From Lachnospiraceae bacterium UBA1712 (GTDB taxonomy: Bacteria > Bacillota > Clostridia > Lachnospirales > Lachnospiraceae): DNA of 64,000 nucleotides. Positions 44,713 through 54,091 of this stretch are shown in pieces; position 1 is the stretch's first letter, and every line of letters starts with the position of its first letter. The notes under the pieces were generated by a model that saw nothing but the letters and a program-made list of their open reading frames with translations, searched no databases and was not told the DNA's origin. The stretch spans positions 133,331-197,330 of the forward strand of contig DCJA01000036.1 of assembly GCA_002317175.1 (NCBI GenBank). The letters are read 5' to 3'. The position numbers and the translations under genes were made by a program.

Positions 44713-46972
44713 AAGAAAAATGCAGGATTTGACGGGAAGCGAATTACTGGACAGCTTAAAAATCTCAGAGAATTTTTATACTAAACAGGAAAATCGTGTA
44801 CTTACATTACTGCTAAAGGGCTTAATTGTATATCTGGTTACTGCTGGCAGCATAGGTGGAACACTTACTGCAACAGGAACCGCATTTAACCAGCTTATTT
44901 TTAATCTGGTTGTTTTTGCGTTGTCTATGATTATTGGCCTTATATACTACAATAAGAAGACGGAAAATGTTGGAGATATTCTCTATTTTATTGCAATTCT
45001 GTTTTTTGGTATATATCTGGGAGCATATATCAACAGTGGTTTTTATGCATGGATGAATGATGTTATTGGTTCTGCCAGTGTATATTTTGATTTGCCTGAT
45101 ATTGGTGGTTACAATCAGGCTATTAAGAATAATAATCTTACAGTAACGATAGCTGCCTGTTATCTTGGAGCGGTTGTTGTAATTCTGGTTAACATGTCTG
45201 TTGCCAAAAGAATGATGTATGGAGATCTTATTCTTGATGCATTGATTATTCTTTTTTTGCCTCTTTACTTTAAAAAGGAGCCTTCCTATTTATATTTTGC
45301 TTTATTAATAACGGGTATTATATTTGCGGCAATATGGAAAAGCACTGGAAGGTATGAAAAGATAAATAATAATTCAATATATATAAGGACAAAGAAGGAG
45401 ATTACTTATACTTATAGTTTTAAGGCGCATCTTATGGCTTTTGCACAGATTTTTATATGTATTGTTATTATTTTGTCTTTGTTGTATGTATTGATTCCAA
45501 AGGACAAATATGATCTTCACAGGGTTAACAGTTCTGCAAAGGAATATACAGATGACCTTGTTGAGACTTTTATTACTTCAGGTATTGCCGGATTTTTTAA
45601 CAGATATGATAATACTGCTGGTATGAGCTCAGGACGCCTGGGCGGTGTCAATTCAGTAAGATTAGACTATGAGACTAATCTTAAGATCACATTTGTTCCT
45701 TATGAATATGAGCCAATTTATATCAGAACATTTATTGGAGGTGCCTATCAGCCTTATTCAAATATGTGGTCTGTAGCAGATCCAACCAAACTCAACCGTA
45801 ATGAATATGATATGCTTAATGAAGAGTATATTAACAGGAATCCTTACAGTGGCAGAGGGAAAATGATTATACAAAATCTGGATGCTGAATTTGCTGAATA
45901 CTCTTTATATTATTCTGCTAAAAATGAGTATATAAAAACCGGTTCCAGTGCAGAAAGATTATTTTATCCTAATTATGAGGATATAGGTGCGACAAATAAT
46001 CTGATAATGTCTGAGGAAGAAAGACAGTACTGGCTGTCAGTACCTAACGATAATGTACCATCAATAATTAATACTCTGAATAAAATTAATATTCCTCAGA
46101 ATATATCGGCTTTGGAAAAAGCGGATTATATCAAATACTATTATCTGAATAATATTCCTTACACCTTAAGGCCTGGCTCAACTCCGTATCGTAAGGACTT
46201 TGTAAACTACTTTTTGGACACCGCAAAGAAGGGATATTGTGTTCACTTTGCCAGTGCAGCTACGCTGATGTTTAGGTATATGGGTATTCCTGCCAGATAC
46301 GTTGAAGGTTATGTGTTTGATTATTCTGAAAGCAGTAAGACAAGTATCAACCAGGACTATAGTTATGATGATTTATATGAGGGCTATAATCCTTTGGGAG
46401 AGATGCCTGTACTAGATGCTGAATTGTCTGACGCAAGTGGACATGCCTGGGTAGAAATATATCTTGATAATTTTGGCTGGGTTCCAGTTGAACTTACACC
46501 TCCTTCTTCTGATACAGAGGAGGTCTCTGGAGAGGGCTTGTTAAGCCGTCTGCTAAACAGATTAAATAGTAATACGGAAATTGATGAGAATAATAATGCA
46601 GCTGGCTTTAATGGCCTAAGTATTGATACTGTTATTGTTAGAAAGATTATTGTTGTAATATTGTTTGTAATACTTTTTATTACAGTTGTATATTATACTG
46701 TAGTATATATTGTATTTGTATGCAGATATAATAAGGCAGATATTAATACAAAACTTATTATTAAATATCATTCATTTATAAAGAAAAAGACCAAAAAAAA
46801 TAAGGAATTGTTGTCTTTATATAACTACAGTGACCAGTTAACTATGTTATATGATAATGATGATGAGTTGAAGGTTCTTATTGATATATTAAATAAGGCG
46901 GGATTCTCGAATGTACTTATAAATGATAAAGAATTCAGTTATTGTATGAACTTCTTTAAAAAACGCAGATAG
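44702..46972 (+). CDS. Transglutaminase-like membrane protein
   Basis: The 756-residue protein has an N-terminal block of about six transmembrane helices (40-270), a long extracytoplasmic region, and a transglutaminase core with C513, H581 and D589 (GYCVHFASAATLMFRYMGIPARYVEGY, GHAWVEIYLDNFGW). One C-terminal transmembrane helix (near 650) and a cytoplasmic tail follow. In this family the domain may act as a protease or cross-linker of the envelope. It ends the MoxR-DUF58-transglutaminase set. Confidence 0.93.
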   Translation: MKSKRKMQDLTGSELLDSLKISENFYTKQENRVLTLLLKGLIVYLVTAGSIGGTLTATGTAFNQLIFNLVVFALSMIIGLIYYNKKTENVGDILYFIAILFFGIYLGAYINSGFYAWMNDVIGSASVYFDLPDIGGYNQAIKNNNLTVTIAACYLGAVVVILVNMSVAKRMMYGDLILDALIILFLPLYFKKEPSYLYFALLITGIIFAAIWKSTGRYEKINNNSIYIRTKKEITYTYSFKAHLMAFAQIFICIVIILSLLYVLIPKDKYDLHRVNSSAKEYTDDLVETFITSGIAGFFNRYDNTAGMSSGRLGGVNSVRLDYETNLKITFVPYEYEPIYIRTFIGGAYQPYSNMWSVADPTKLNRNEYDMLNEEYINRNPYSGRGKMIIQNLDAEFAEYSLYYSAKNEYIKTGSSAERLFYPNYEDIGATNNLIMSEEERQYWLSVPNDNVPSIINTLNKINIPQNISALEKADYIKYYYLNNIPYTLRPGSTPYRKDFVNYFLDTAKKGYCVHFASAATLMFRYMGIPARYVEGYVFDYSESSKTSINQDYSYDDLYEGYNPLGEMPVLDAELSDASGHAWVEIYLDNFGWVPVELTPPSSDTEEVSGEGLLSRLLNRLNSNTEIDENNNAAGFNGLSIDTVIVRKIIVVILFVILFITVVYYTVVYIVFVCRYNKADINTKLIIKYHSFIKKKTKKNKELLSLYNYSDQLTMLYDNDDELKVLIDILNKAGFSNVLINDKEFSYCMNFFKKRR

Positions 46973-46998
46973 AGGTAAAAACACAAATAGAGGTGTAT

Positions 46999-48873
46999 AT
47001 GAGCATAAAATTAGCATTGAGCGATGAGATACTGATGAAGGTTGAAAAACCTGCGAGGTATATTGGAAATGAGATAAATAGCGTTGTAAAGGATAAGGAC
47101 TCAGTAGATATCAGATTTGCAATGTGTTTTCCAGATGTATATGAGATTGGAATGAGCCACATTGGTATACAGATCCTGTATGATATGTTTAACAAATACG
47201 ATGACGTGTGGTGTGAACGTGTATACAGCCCCTGGGTTGATCTGGACAAGATTATGCGTGAACAGGATATAGCTCTGTTTGGACTTGAAAGTCAGGAGCC
47301 TATTAAGAATTTTGATTTTCTTGGCATAACTTTGCAGTATGAAATGTGTTACACCAATATATTGCAGGTTCTTGATCTTGCCAAGATTCCTTTAATGTCC
47401 AAGGACAGAGCTGAGGAGGATCCAATTGTAATTGGAGGTGGTCCATGCTCCTATAATCCTGAACCTATTGCAGATTTTTTTGATATTTTCTATATAGGTG
47501 AAGGTGAAACTAAATACCGAGAGCTTCTGGATATATATAAAGAGCATAAGAAGAATAAGACTTCAAGAATGGATTTCCTTGTTGAAGCAGCCAAGCTTGG
47601 AGGCATGTATGTTCCCTGTCTTTATGAAACAAGTTATAAACAGGACGGCACAATAGAATCTTTTGAACCAATTAGAGATGATATTCCTCGAAGCATATCA
47701 AAAGAAGTTGTTATTGATATGAAGTCGGCTGATTATCCTGTAACGCCAGTTGTTCCGTTTATCAAATGTACGCAGGATAGAGCTGTTTTGGAGATTCAGC
47801 GTGGCTGTATCAGAGGCTGCAGATTCTGTCAGGCTGGTCAGCTTTACAGACCTGTCAGAGAGAGGGATGTTGATGACCTTAAAAAGAAGGCAATGGAGAT
47901 TCTGGCCAATACTGGACATGAAGAGATATCTCTTAGCTCATTAAGTTCCAGCGATTATAGTAAGCTGGAAGAACTTACCGATTATCTTATTGAGGAATGT
48001 TCAAAAAAGTATGTTAATATTTCACTTCCTTCATTAAGAATTGATAATTATGCATTAGATGCATTTGGTAAGGTACAGGATGTGAAGAAGAGTTCTCTTA
48101 CCTTCGCTCCAGAGGCTGGAAGCCAGCGTATGAGAAATGTTATTAATAAGGGACTTACAGAAGAAGATATTCTTAATGGCTCTAAAATGGCGTTTGAACG
48201 TGGCTGGAACAAGGTTAAGTTATATTTTATGCTGGGACTTCCTGGTGAGACTAAAGAAGATATAGAGGGTATTGGCGATTTATGCGATAAAATTGCAAGA
48301 GTATATTTTGAAACTGTTCCAAAGGAAAAAAGAACCGGAGGACCAGTACAGATTACAGCAAGTACCTCATTTTTTATTCCAAAACCATTTACTGCTTTTC
48401 AATGGGCTCCTATGAATACTAAGGAGGATTTTCTGGAGAAGGCATATATTACAAGAACATCTATAATTAACCAGCTTAATCAAAAACGTATTAAGTATAA
48501 CTGGCATGAGGCTGATGTTAGTGTAATGGAGGGTGTATTTGCCCGTGGTGACAGAAGAATTGCTCCAGTTATATTAGAAGCATATAAGCGTGGCTGCATG
48601 TATGATGCATGGAATGAATACTATCATAATGATGTATGGCTACAGACTTTTAAGGACCTGGGAGTTGATATTGATTTCTATACAACAAGAAGCAGAGAAC
48701 TGGATGAAATATTCCCTTGGGATTTCCTTAGCTGTGGTGTAAGCAAGGAATGGCTTAAGAAGGAATGGCTTCGTTCTAAAGAAGCTGAAGTGACTCCAAA
48801 CTGTAAACTGAAATGCAATGGTTGTGGAGCTGCAATATATGGAACAGGAATATGTACAGGTGACGGTAGATGA
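46999..48873 (+). CDS. B12-binding-type radical SAM protein (TIGR03960 family)
   Basis: The 624 residues have an N-terminal B12-binding-like domain (about 1-220), a radical-SAM cluster motif C270-x3-C274-x2-C277 (CIRGCRFCQAG), and a C-terminal region ending in a Cys-rich tail (CKLKCNGCGAAIYGTGIC). The start ATG at 46999 is preceded by TAGAGG; an in-frame GTG at 46993 overlaps that site. It is almost always followed by the gene seen next here. The reaction is not known. Confidence 0.92.
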   Translation: MSIKLALSDEILMKVEKPARYIGNEINSVVKDKDSVDIRFAMCFPDVYEIGMSHIGIQILYDMFNKYDDVWCERVYSPWVDLDKIMREQDIALFGLESQEPIKNFDFLGITLQYEMCYTNILQVLDLAKIPLMSKDRAEEDPIVIGGGPCSYNPEPIADFFDIFYIGEGETKYRELLDIYKEHKKNKTSRMDFLVEAAKLGGMYVPCLYETSYKQDGTIESFEPIRDDIPRSISKEVVIDMKSADYPVTPVVPFIKCTQDRAVLEIQRGCIRGCRFCQAGQLYRPVRERDVDDLKKKAMEILANTGHEEISLSSLSSSDYSKLEELTDYLIEECSKKYVNISLPSLRIDNYALDAFGKVQDVKKSSLTFAPEAGSQRMRNVINKGLTEEDILNGSKMAFERGWNKVKLYFMLGLPGETKEDIEGIGDLCDKIARVYFETVPKEKRTGGPVQITASTSFFIPKPFTAFQWAPMNTKEDFLEKAYITRTSIINQLNQKRIKYNWHEADVSVMEGVFARGDRRIAPVILEAYKRGCMYDAWNEYYHNDVWLQTFKDLGVDIDFYTTRSRELDEIFPWDFLSCGVSKEWLKKEWLRSKEAEVTPNCKLKCNGCGAAIYGTGICTGDGR

Positions 48874-49556
48874 AAGTAAGAATTAAATTTGCTAAATATG
48901 GTGTAATGAAATACATAGGTCATCTCGACATTATGCGATATTTTCAAAAATGTATGAGAAAGGCTGATGTAGATATAGCTTATTCCACTGGCTTCTCACC
49001 TCATCAGATTATGAGTTTTGCCTCTCCACTGGGCGTTGGTGTTGAAAGCAGGGGAGAGTATTTTGATATTGAGCTGAATAGTGGAAACGCTGAGTATGTT
49101 AAGGAAAGACTTAATGCGGTTATGGTTCCTGGCATGGAAATAATTTCAGTTGTTAAATTGCCGGATGGTGTAAAAAATGCCATGGCAAGTATTGCGGCTG
49201 CAAGCTATACTGTCTTTCCTAAAGACGGATATGAGCATGAGAATCAATGTACAGACAAAATAGAAGATTTTCTTTTACAGGAATCAATAGTAATTACAAA
49301 ACAGACCAAGAAGAATGAAATCGAATTTGATTTAAAACCACATATTTTTTCATTTGAGTTTGATAAAGAAGCTTATCGCATGCTTGTTGATGCATCAAGT
49401 GCTGGCAATATTAAGCCCCTTGCGGTGATTGAGGAATATGGTAAATTCTGTGGTGTTGATATTAGTTTAGATCACTATCAGATTGTTAGAAATGAAATAT
49501 TTACAGAGTCAGAAGGCAAACTGATGTCGCTGGAAAGCCTTGGAGAAGATTTTTGA
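48870..49556 (+). CDS. Radical SAM-associated protein (TIGR03936/DUF2344)
   Basis: The 228-residue protein shows the family opening RIKFAKYGVMKYIGHLDIMRYFQKCMRKA and GFSPHQIMSFASPLGVGVES. In other genomes this domain is fused to, or overlaps with, the preceding radical SAM protein, so the two probably work as one system. It overlaps that gene by 4 nt (ATGA), and its stop overlaps the next start by 4 nt. The function is unknown; RNA modification or RNase maturation is a guess based on the neighbour. Confidence 0.9.
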   Translation: MKVRIKFAKYGVMKYIGHLDIMRYFQKCMRKADVDIAYSTGFSPHQIMSFASPLGVGVESRGEYFDIELNSGNAEYVKERLNAVMVPGMEIISVVKLPDGVKNAMASIAAASYTVFPKDGYEHENQCTDKIEDFLLQESIVITKQTKKNEIEFDLKPHIFSFEFDKEAYRMLVDASSAGNIKPLAVIEEYGKFCGVDISLDHYQIVRNEIFTESEGKLMSLESLGEDF

Positions 49557-50671
49557 TTAACAGAACTTTATGTATAACTGAATACAATAATCGTGTTATT
49601 AGCTGGTTGGATGTTAATTCTCGTATGGAACAGCTTTCAGTTACTGACAGTGAGAATGATATTGTTGGCAATATATATATTGGAAGAGTTAAAAATATAG
49701 CAAAGAATATACGCGCAGCTTTTATTGAGTTTTCACCAGATACATTGGGTTTTTTAAGCTTTAATGACTTGCTGGATGACACAAGTCTAAAAGAGGGAGA
49801 GTTTGTAGCAGTTCAGGTCATTAAAGAGGCATCCAAAAATAAAGATGCTGTACTTAGTATGCATCTTTCTATAACGGGTGATTATTCTATTGTGGAGCTT
49901 GGCAAACCATCTGTTAATATTAGTCGAAAGATTACTGGTGATAGAAGGGCAGAGCTTAGAGCGGCTGTTAATGACTATGAACATAGTGTTATTGTCAGAA
50001 CAAATGCTGGTCTTTTGGAAGATATCAGTATATTGACTGCTGAGATAGATAAGCTGTCGGCCATGCTTGATACTATAGTTGAAAAGTCAAAGACCAGAAA
50101 CAGTATTTCTTTGATTCATGAAGCTAAGAGAGAATATGAAAGATTCGTCGCATCCATGCCGATTGATGCTTATGACAGAGTACTTACGGATATTGAGTCA
50201 ATATATAAGGAGTTATCAGCTTACAAATGTGAATTTTATGCAGATAGCTATCCTTTGATTAAACTGTATAGTCTTCAGACTAAACTTGATGAGCTATTAT
50301 CGAGAAATGTATGGTTAAAAAGTGGTGCTAATATTGTTATTGATTACACTGAAGCAATGACAGTTATTGATGTAAACAGTGCTAAGAATATGTCAAAGAA
50401 AAATCAGGAGGATAATATTCTGGCGGTAAATAAAGAGGCTACACTTGAAATATGCAGACAGATTCGGCTTAGAAATATATCGGGGATTATAATTATTGAT
50501 TATATCAATATGTCTTCTGCTGATAACGAAAATGAACTGGTTGATTACCTGAAGAAAGAGCTGCTTAAGGACGGCGTAAGATGCGATTTTGTTGATATTA
50601 CCAAGCTTGGTCTTGTGGAGTTAGTCAGAAGAAAAATAAAACCACCTATTAACGAATTATTGAGTAAATAA
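49553..50671 (+). CDS. Short RNase E/G family ribonuclease without zinc-link
   Basis: RNase E/G enzymes cut single-stranded RNA, acting in rRNA maturation and mRNA decay. The 372 residues contain an S1 domain (about 35-115), the DNase-I-like catalytic region with metal ligands D273 (DVNS) and D316 (IIIIDYIN), and end with LVRRKIKPPINELLSK. The C-terminal CPxC zinc-link that joins subunits in E. coli RNase E/G is missing. The start is TTG with GGAGAAG 4 nt upstream. The terminator overlaps its stop. Confidence 0.9.
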   Translation: MINRTLCITEYNNRVISWLDVNSRMEQLSVTDSENDIVGNIYIGRVKNIAKNIRAAFIEFSPDTLGFLSFNDLLDDTSLKEGEFVAVQVIKEASKNKDAVLSMHLSITGDYSIVELGKPSVNISRKITGDRRAELRAAVNDYEHSVIVRTNAGLLEDISILTAEIDKLSAMLDTIVEKSKTRNSISLIHEAKREYERFVASMPIDAYDRVLTDIESIYKELSAYKCEFYADSYPLIKLYSLQTKLDELLSRNVWLKSGANIVIDYTEAMTVIDVNSAKNMSKKNQEDNILAVNKEATLEICRQIRLRNISGIIIIDYINMSSADNENELVDYLKKELLKDGVRCDFVDITKLGLVELVRRKIKPPINELLSK

Positions 50672-50694
50672 GATACCATATTTGGTATCTTTTT
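50671..50694 (+). terminator. Rho-independent terminator
   Basis: AGATACCA (50671-50678) and TGGTATCT (50683-50690) form a perfect 8-bp stem with a 4-nt loop and four T after. It begins at the last base of the stop codon. Confidence 0.85.
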
Positions 50695-50772
50695 ACATTT
50701 CTAAGCTTTTATTGCTGTGATAATATGCTTATAGGTCATTTGTGACGAATTTATTTTTAGGGAGTATTTATA

Positions 50773-51576
50773 ATGGAAGAAAAGAAGACTAATTTTTTCT
50801 GTATACCAGTATTTAGTTTTGTACCAGCAAAATATAAAGAGCTGGTTAAGAATTCAGCTGGTAAGATTTTTGGAGTGATCCTTGTGATGTTTTTGTTATT
50901 TGGTATCATTTCAGGAATTAATGTTGCTTTAGGTGTAGGTGAATTTGCAGATGTTGTTGCAGAAAGTTGTCCTGATTTCGAATTATCAAATGGAAGCTTT
51001 TCAATTGAGGCACCTTTTGAAATGGAACAGGATGGTATGTATATTCTGATTGATGACAGAATTAGCAATGTTACAGAGGATGACATTAAGGATCTGATAA
51101 GAGAGAATTTTTATTCTCAGATTATTGTTCTTGGAAGTGATTCTTTTGGTATGTATAACAATGGACAGATTCAGGCTTTTGATTTAGATCAGGTAAGTGA
51201 TTTTTCTATATCTAAAATATCTCTTATTAATGAGATAATCCCAGCATTCAAGCCACTTATTTTTGGTGCTGTAGTTTTATTTTATCTGATTTATGTTGGA
51301 TTCTATTATCTTGCTGCATTAATCATGTCATTATTCACTATGATTATCTGCAAGATATTTAAGAAGGATATTGAAAGCAAGGAAAGATTCAGAATGACTG
51401 TTCTTGCTAAACTTCCTGTATTTATTGTTACTTTTGTAATTGAACTTGTAAGCCCATTATCAATTAATATATGGATTGGTGCTTTACTGGTTATTGCCTT
51501 TACAGTTGCAATAGTAGCAATGTGGAAGGATGATGAGAATCAGCAGTATATCTCATCTGAGGACAATGAATTTTAA
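50773..51576 (+). CDS. DUF1189 family membrane protein
   Basis: The 267-residue protein has one transmembrane helix at about 30-55, an extracytoplasmic domain, and three or four more helices in the C-terminal half. Together these form the DUF1189 architecture. The function is unknown; no signal peptide is cleaved as far as can be seen. It stands alone between a terminator and the rplU promoter. AGGGAG precedes the start. No convincing promoter was found in the 78 bases upstream. Confidence 0.82.
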   Translation: MEEKKTNFFCIPVFSFVPAKYKELVKNSAGKIFGVILVMFLLFGIISGINVALGVGEFADVVAESCPDFELSNGSFSIEAPFEMEQDGMYILIDDRISNVTEDDIKDLIRENFYSQIIVLGSDSFGMYNNGQIQAFDLDQVSDFSISKISLINEIIPAFKPLIFGAVVLFYLIYVGFYYLAALIMSLFTMIICKIFKKDIESKERFRMTVLAKLPVFIVTFVIELVSPLSINIWIGALLVIAFTVAIVAMWKDDENQQYISSEDNEF

Positions 51577-51596
51577 TTAATAATTATTTAGCTCAG

Positions 51597-51624
51597 GCCA
51601 TTTTCAATATTTTATGAAAATGGC
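51597..51624 (+). terminator. Stem-loop, possible terminator of the DUF1189 gene
   Basis: GCCATTTTCA (51597-51606) pairs perfectly with TGAAAATGGC (51615-51624) with an 8-nt loop. It directly abuts the -35 box and lacks a T-tract. Confidence 0.6.
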
Positions 51625-51653
51625 TTGACTTATGTAAATTACAATGATAATAT
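51625..51653 (+). promoter_or_regulatory. Sigma-A promoter of the rplU operon
   Basis: TTGACT at 51625-51630 and TAATAT at 51648-51653 are separated by 17 bp, upstream of a long leader. It is one of the best promoters in the window. Confidence 0.8.
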
Positions 51654-51659
51654 ATCTGA

Positions 51660-51749
51660 GTATGCCGCATAACTAGGCTATAAGTGCGTGAATTCGCCGC
51701 CAAAGTTAGCGAGAAATGTGTTTTACACATAGAATAGGAGGAGAAACCT
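51660..51749 (+). promoter_or_regulatory. Candidate ribosomal protein L21 leader
   Basis: The 90-nt leader can fold. GC-TAACT near 51667-51674 pairs with AGTTA-GC at 51704-51710 and encloses GGC/GCC or GCG/CGC helices. A later hairpin, ATGTG-TTTTA-CACAT at 51716-51730, comes just before the AGGAGGA site (51736-51742). Firmicutes rplU genes are known to carry an L21 leader that represses in cis; this one fits by position and structure, but I cannot run a covariance model. Confidence 0.5.
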
Positions 51750-52055
51750 ATGTACGCAATTATTGCAACAGGTGGTAAGCAGTACAAAGTAGAAGAAGGC
51801 GATTGCATCAAAGTTGAGAAGCTTGACGCAGAAGTTGGCGCTACAGTAACATTTGATACTGTTCTTGCTGTTAAGGATGCAGATCTTAAGTGTGGTGATG
51901 CTGTAGCTAAGGCTACTGTTACAGCTACTGTTATGGATCAGGCTAAGGGTAAGAAAGTTATCGTTTACAAGTACAAGAGAAAATCAGGTTACCACAAGAA
52001 AAATGGTCACAGACAGCTTTACACACAGGTAAAGATTGATAAGATCAATGCTTAA
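51750..52055 (+). CDS. rplU: 50S ribosomal protein L21
   Basis: The 101 residues match L21 in full (MYAIIATGGKQYKVEEGD, YKRKSGYHKKNGHRQ). L21 binds 23S rRNA in the large subunit. It is the first gene of the operon rplU-prp-rpmA. Confidence 0.98.
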   Translation: MYAIIATGGKQYKVEEGDCIKVEKLDAEVGATVTFDTVLAVKDADLKCGDAVAKATVTATVMDQAKGKKVIVYKYKRKSGYHKKNGHRQLYTQVKIDKINA

Positions 52056-52079
52056 TTTTTAGTTTATGTGGGAGTAGAT

Positions 52080-52406
52080 ATGACCACAGTAAGTATCTGG
52101 AGAAAGAACGATAGTACAAAAGCATTTGAGGCATGTGGACATGCAGGTTATGCCAGAATTGGTAAGGATATTGTATGTTCTGCGATTTCCATTCTTATGA
52201 TTAATACCATCAATTCAATTGATGAGTTTACAGAGGATAGGATTGAAGTTACTTCTGATGAAAAAACGGGGTTAATTAGATGTGTTTTTTCTGACACAGC
52301 ATCTGCTGATTCAGAATTACTTATCAAGTCCCTTGTACTTGGGCTAAAACAGATACAAAACGAATATGGTAACAAGTTTATTGATATTAATTACGAGGAG
52401 GTGTAG
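52080..52406 (+). CDS. prp: Ribosomal-processing cysteine protease Prp
   Basis: Prp removes the N-terminal extension of L27, which is essential in Firmicutes with the extended protein. The 108-residue enzyme has the catalytic His and Cys in GHAGYARIGKDIVCSAIS. The ATG at 52080 is used, since GTGGGAG (52068-52074) is a ribosome site that overlaps an in-frame GTG. It lies between rplU and its substrate gene rpmA, the classical order. Confidence 0.95.
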   Translation: MTTVSIWRKNDSTKAFEACGHAGYARIGKDIVCSAISILMINTINSIDEFTEDRIEVTSDEKTGLIRCVFSDTASADSELLIKSLVLGLKQIQNEYGNKFIDINYEEV

Positions 52407-52407
52407 T

Positions 52408-52692
52408 ATGCTTAAGTTAAACCTTCAATTCTTCGCTCATAAAAAGGGTGTTGGTTCTACAAAGAACGGTAGAGATTCAGAGGCTAAGAGACTTGGCGCT
52501 AAGAGAGCTGACGGTCAGTTCGTTAAAGCTGGTAATATACTTTACAGACAGCGCGGAACTAAGATTCATCCAGGCGTTAACGTAGGTCGTGGTGGTGATG
52601 ATACATTATTCGCACTTACAGATGGTATTCTTAGATTCGAGAGACTGGGAAGAGATAAGAAACAGGCTAGTGTTTACCCAGTAGAAGAATAA
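52408..52692 (+). CDS. rpmA: 50S ribosomal protein L27 with cleavable N-terminal extension
   Basis: The 94 residues start MLKLNLQFFAHKKG, with the LQFF/A cleavage site for Prp before the mature N-terminus that reaches the peptidyl-transferase centre. The body (GSTKNGRDSEAKRLGAKRADG, GTKIHPGVNVGRGGDDTLF) is typical. GAGGAGGTG at 52395-52403 sets the start; reading further upstream would run into prp. A perfect terminator follows. Confidence 0.98.
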   Translation: MLKLNLQFFAHKKGVGSTKNGRDSEAKRLGAKRADGQFVKAGNILYRQRGTKIHPGVNVGRGGDDTLFALTDGILRFERLGRDKKQASVYPVEE

Positions 52693-52742
52693 TCAGCAAT
52701 GCATAATATCAATTTTGATATTTGCTAATTATGTATTTAATC

Positions 52743-52774
52743 AAAGCTCCAGACTTAGGTTTGGAGCTTTTTTT
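52743..52774 (+). terminator. Rho-independent terminator
   Basis: AAAGCTCCA (52743-52751) pairs with TGGAGCTTT (52762-52770), with a 10-nt loop and more T after. It separates rpmA from obg. Confidence 0.88.
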
Positions 52775-52796
52775 CAAAAATGAAAGGTTTTTAATC

Positions 52797-54083
52797 ATGT
52801 TTGCAGATAGAGCAACCATATATGTCAGAAGTGGAAAAGGTGGCGATGGCCATGTTTCCTTTAGAAGAGAAAAATATGTTCCTAATGGTGGTCCAGACGG
52901 TGGCGACGGAGGTAATGGCGGTAGTGTTATTATTGAAATTGATGATGGTCTTAATACACTTGTGGATTTTAGAAATATAAGGAAATATCTTGCTGGTCAT
53001 GGAGAAGATGGCGGTAAGAGAAACTGTCATGGAAAAAATGGTAATGATATAATTCTTAAGGTACCTGAAGGTACAGTTATTAAGGAGGCCGAATCAGGTA
53101 AAGTCATTACTGACATGAGTAAGGAAAACAGAAGATTTGTTCTTCTTACAGGTGGTAAGGGGGGCAATGGTAACCAGCATTATGCAACCAGCAAGATGCA
53201 GGCGCCAAAATATGCTCAGCCTGGTCAGCCAGCAAAGGAACTTAATCTTATTCTTGAGTTAAAGGTTCTTGCGGATGTTGGTCTTGTAGGATATCCAAAT
53301 GTTGGAAAGAGTACATTTTTAACTAAGGTAAGCAATGCCAGACCTAAGATTGCTAACTATCATTTCACAACTCTCAATCCTCATCTTGGTGTAGTAGATC
53401 TTGAAGGTGCAAAAGGCTTTGTAATAGCTGATATTCCTGGATTGATTGAAGGCGCAAGTGAAGGTGTAGGTTTGGGACATCAGTTCTTAAGACATGTTGA
53501 AAGAACAAAAGTTATTATTCATGTTGTTGACGCTTCTGGCTGTGAAGGCAGGGATCCTATAGCAGATATATATGCTATAAATAAGGAATTATCCAAGTAC
53601 AATGAGGACCTTGCAAAGCGTCCACAGATTATTGCTGCCAATAAAACTGACCTTATATACGATAATAAGGATGAAGTTATTGAAAATATAAGAAAAGAAT
53701 TTGAATCGTCTGGCTATGAGGTGTATCCTATAAGTGCGATAAGTGGTGAGGGCATTAGTAAAGTTCTTTATCGTGTAAGAGAACTTTTGGATGAAATAGG
53801 AGATAATCCTGTTATATTTGAGCCTGAATTTGAATTCTCAAATACCGTTATCTATGATGAGCCATATAGTGTTACATATGATGAGGATGAGAAGGAATAT
53901 GTAGTGGAAGGACCACGTATAGAAAAGATGCTTGGTTATACTAACCTTGAAAGTGAAAAAGGTTTTGTATTCTTCCAGAATTTCCTTAAGGATAATGGAA
54001 TTCTTGAAAAACTAGAAGAACTTGGAATTAATGAAGGCGATACAGTTAGAATGTATGGTTTTTCATTTGAATATTACAGATAG
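52797..54083 (+). CDS. obg: GTPase Obg (CgtA)
   Basis: Obg is an essential GTPase of 50S assembly and stress control. The 428 residues show the Gly-rich Obg fold (1-158, GGPDGGDGGNGG), the G domain with GYPNVGKS at 165-172, DIPGLIEGA, NKTD, and a C-terminal OCT domain (about 345-428). The ATG at 52797 follows GAAAGG by 9 nt; an open frame further upstream covers the terminator and was not used. Confidence 0.97.
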   Translation: MFADRATIYVRSGKGGDGHVSFRREKYVPNGGPDGGDGGNGGSVIIEIDDGLNTLVDFRNIRKYLAGHGEDGGKRNCHGKNGNDIILKVPEGTVIKEAESGKVITDMSKENRRFVLLTGGKGGNGNQHYATSKMQAPKYAQPGQPAKELNLILELKVLADVGLVGYPNVGKSTFLTKVSNARPKIANYHFTTLNPHLGVVDLEGAKGFVIADIPGLIEGASEGVGLGHQFLRHVERTKVIIHVVDASGCEGRDPIADIYAINKELSKYNEDLAKRPQIIAANKTDLIYDNKDEVIENIRKEFESSGYEVYPISAISGEGISKVLYRVRELLDEIGDNPVIFEPEFEFSNTVIYDEPYSVTYDEDEKEYVVEGPRIEKMLGYTNLESEKGFVFFQNFLKDNGILEKLEELGINEGDTVRMYGFSFEYYR

Positions 54084-54091
54084 GAGTATAT

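Noticed and set aside
52722..52796. Upstream extension of obg
   Set aside because: It would translate through a strong terminator hairpin; the ATG at 52797 has a proper ribosome site and matches the usual N-terminus.
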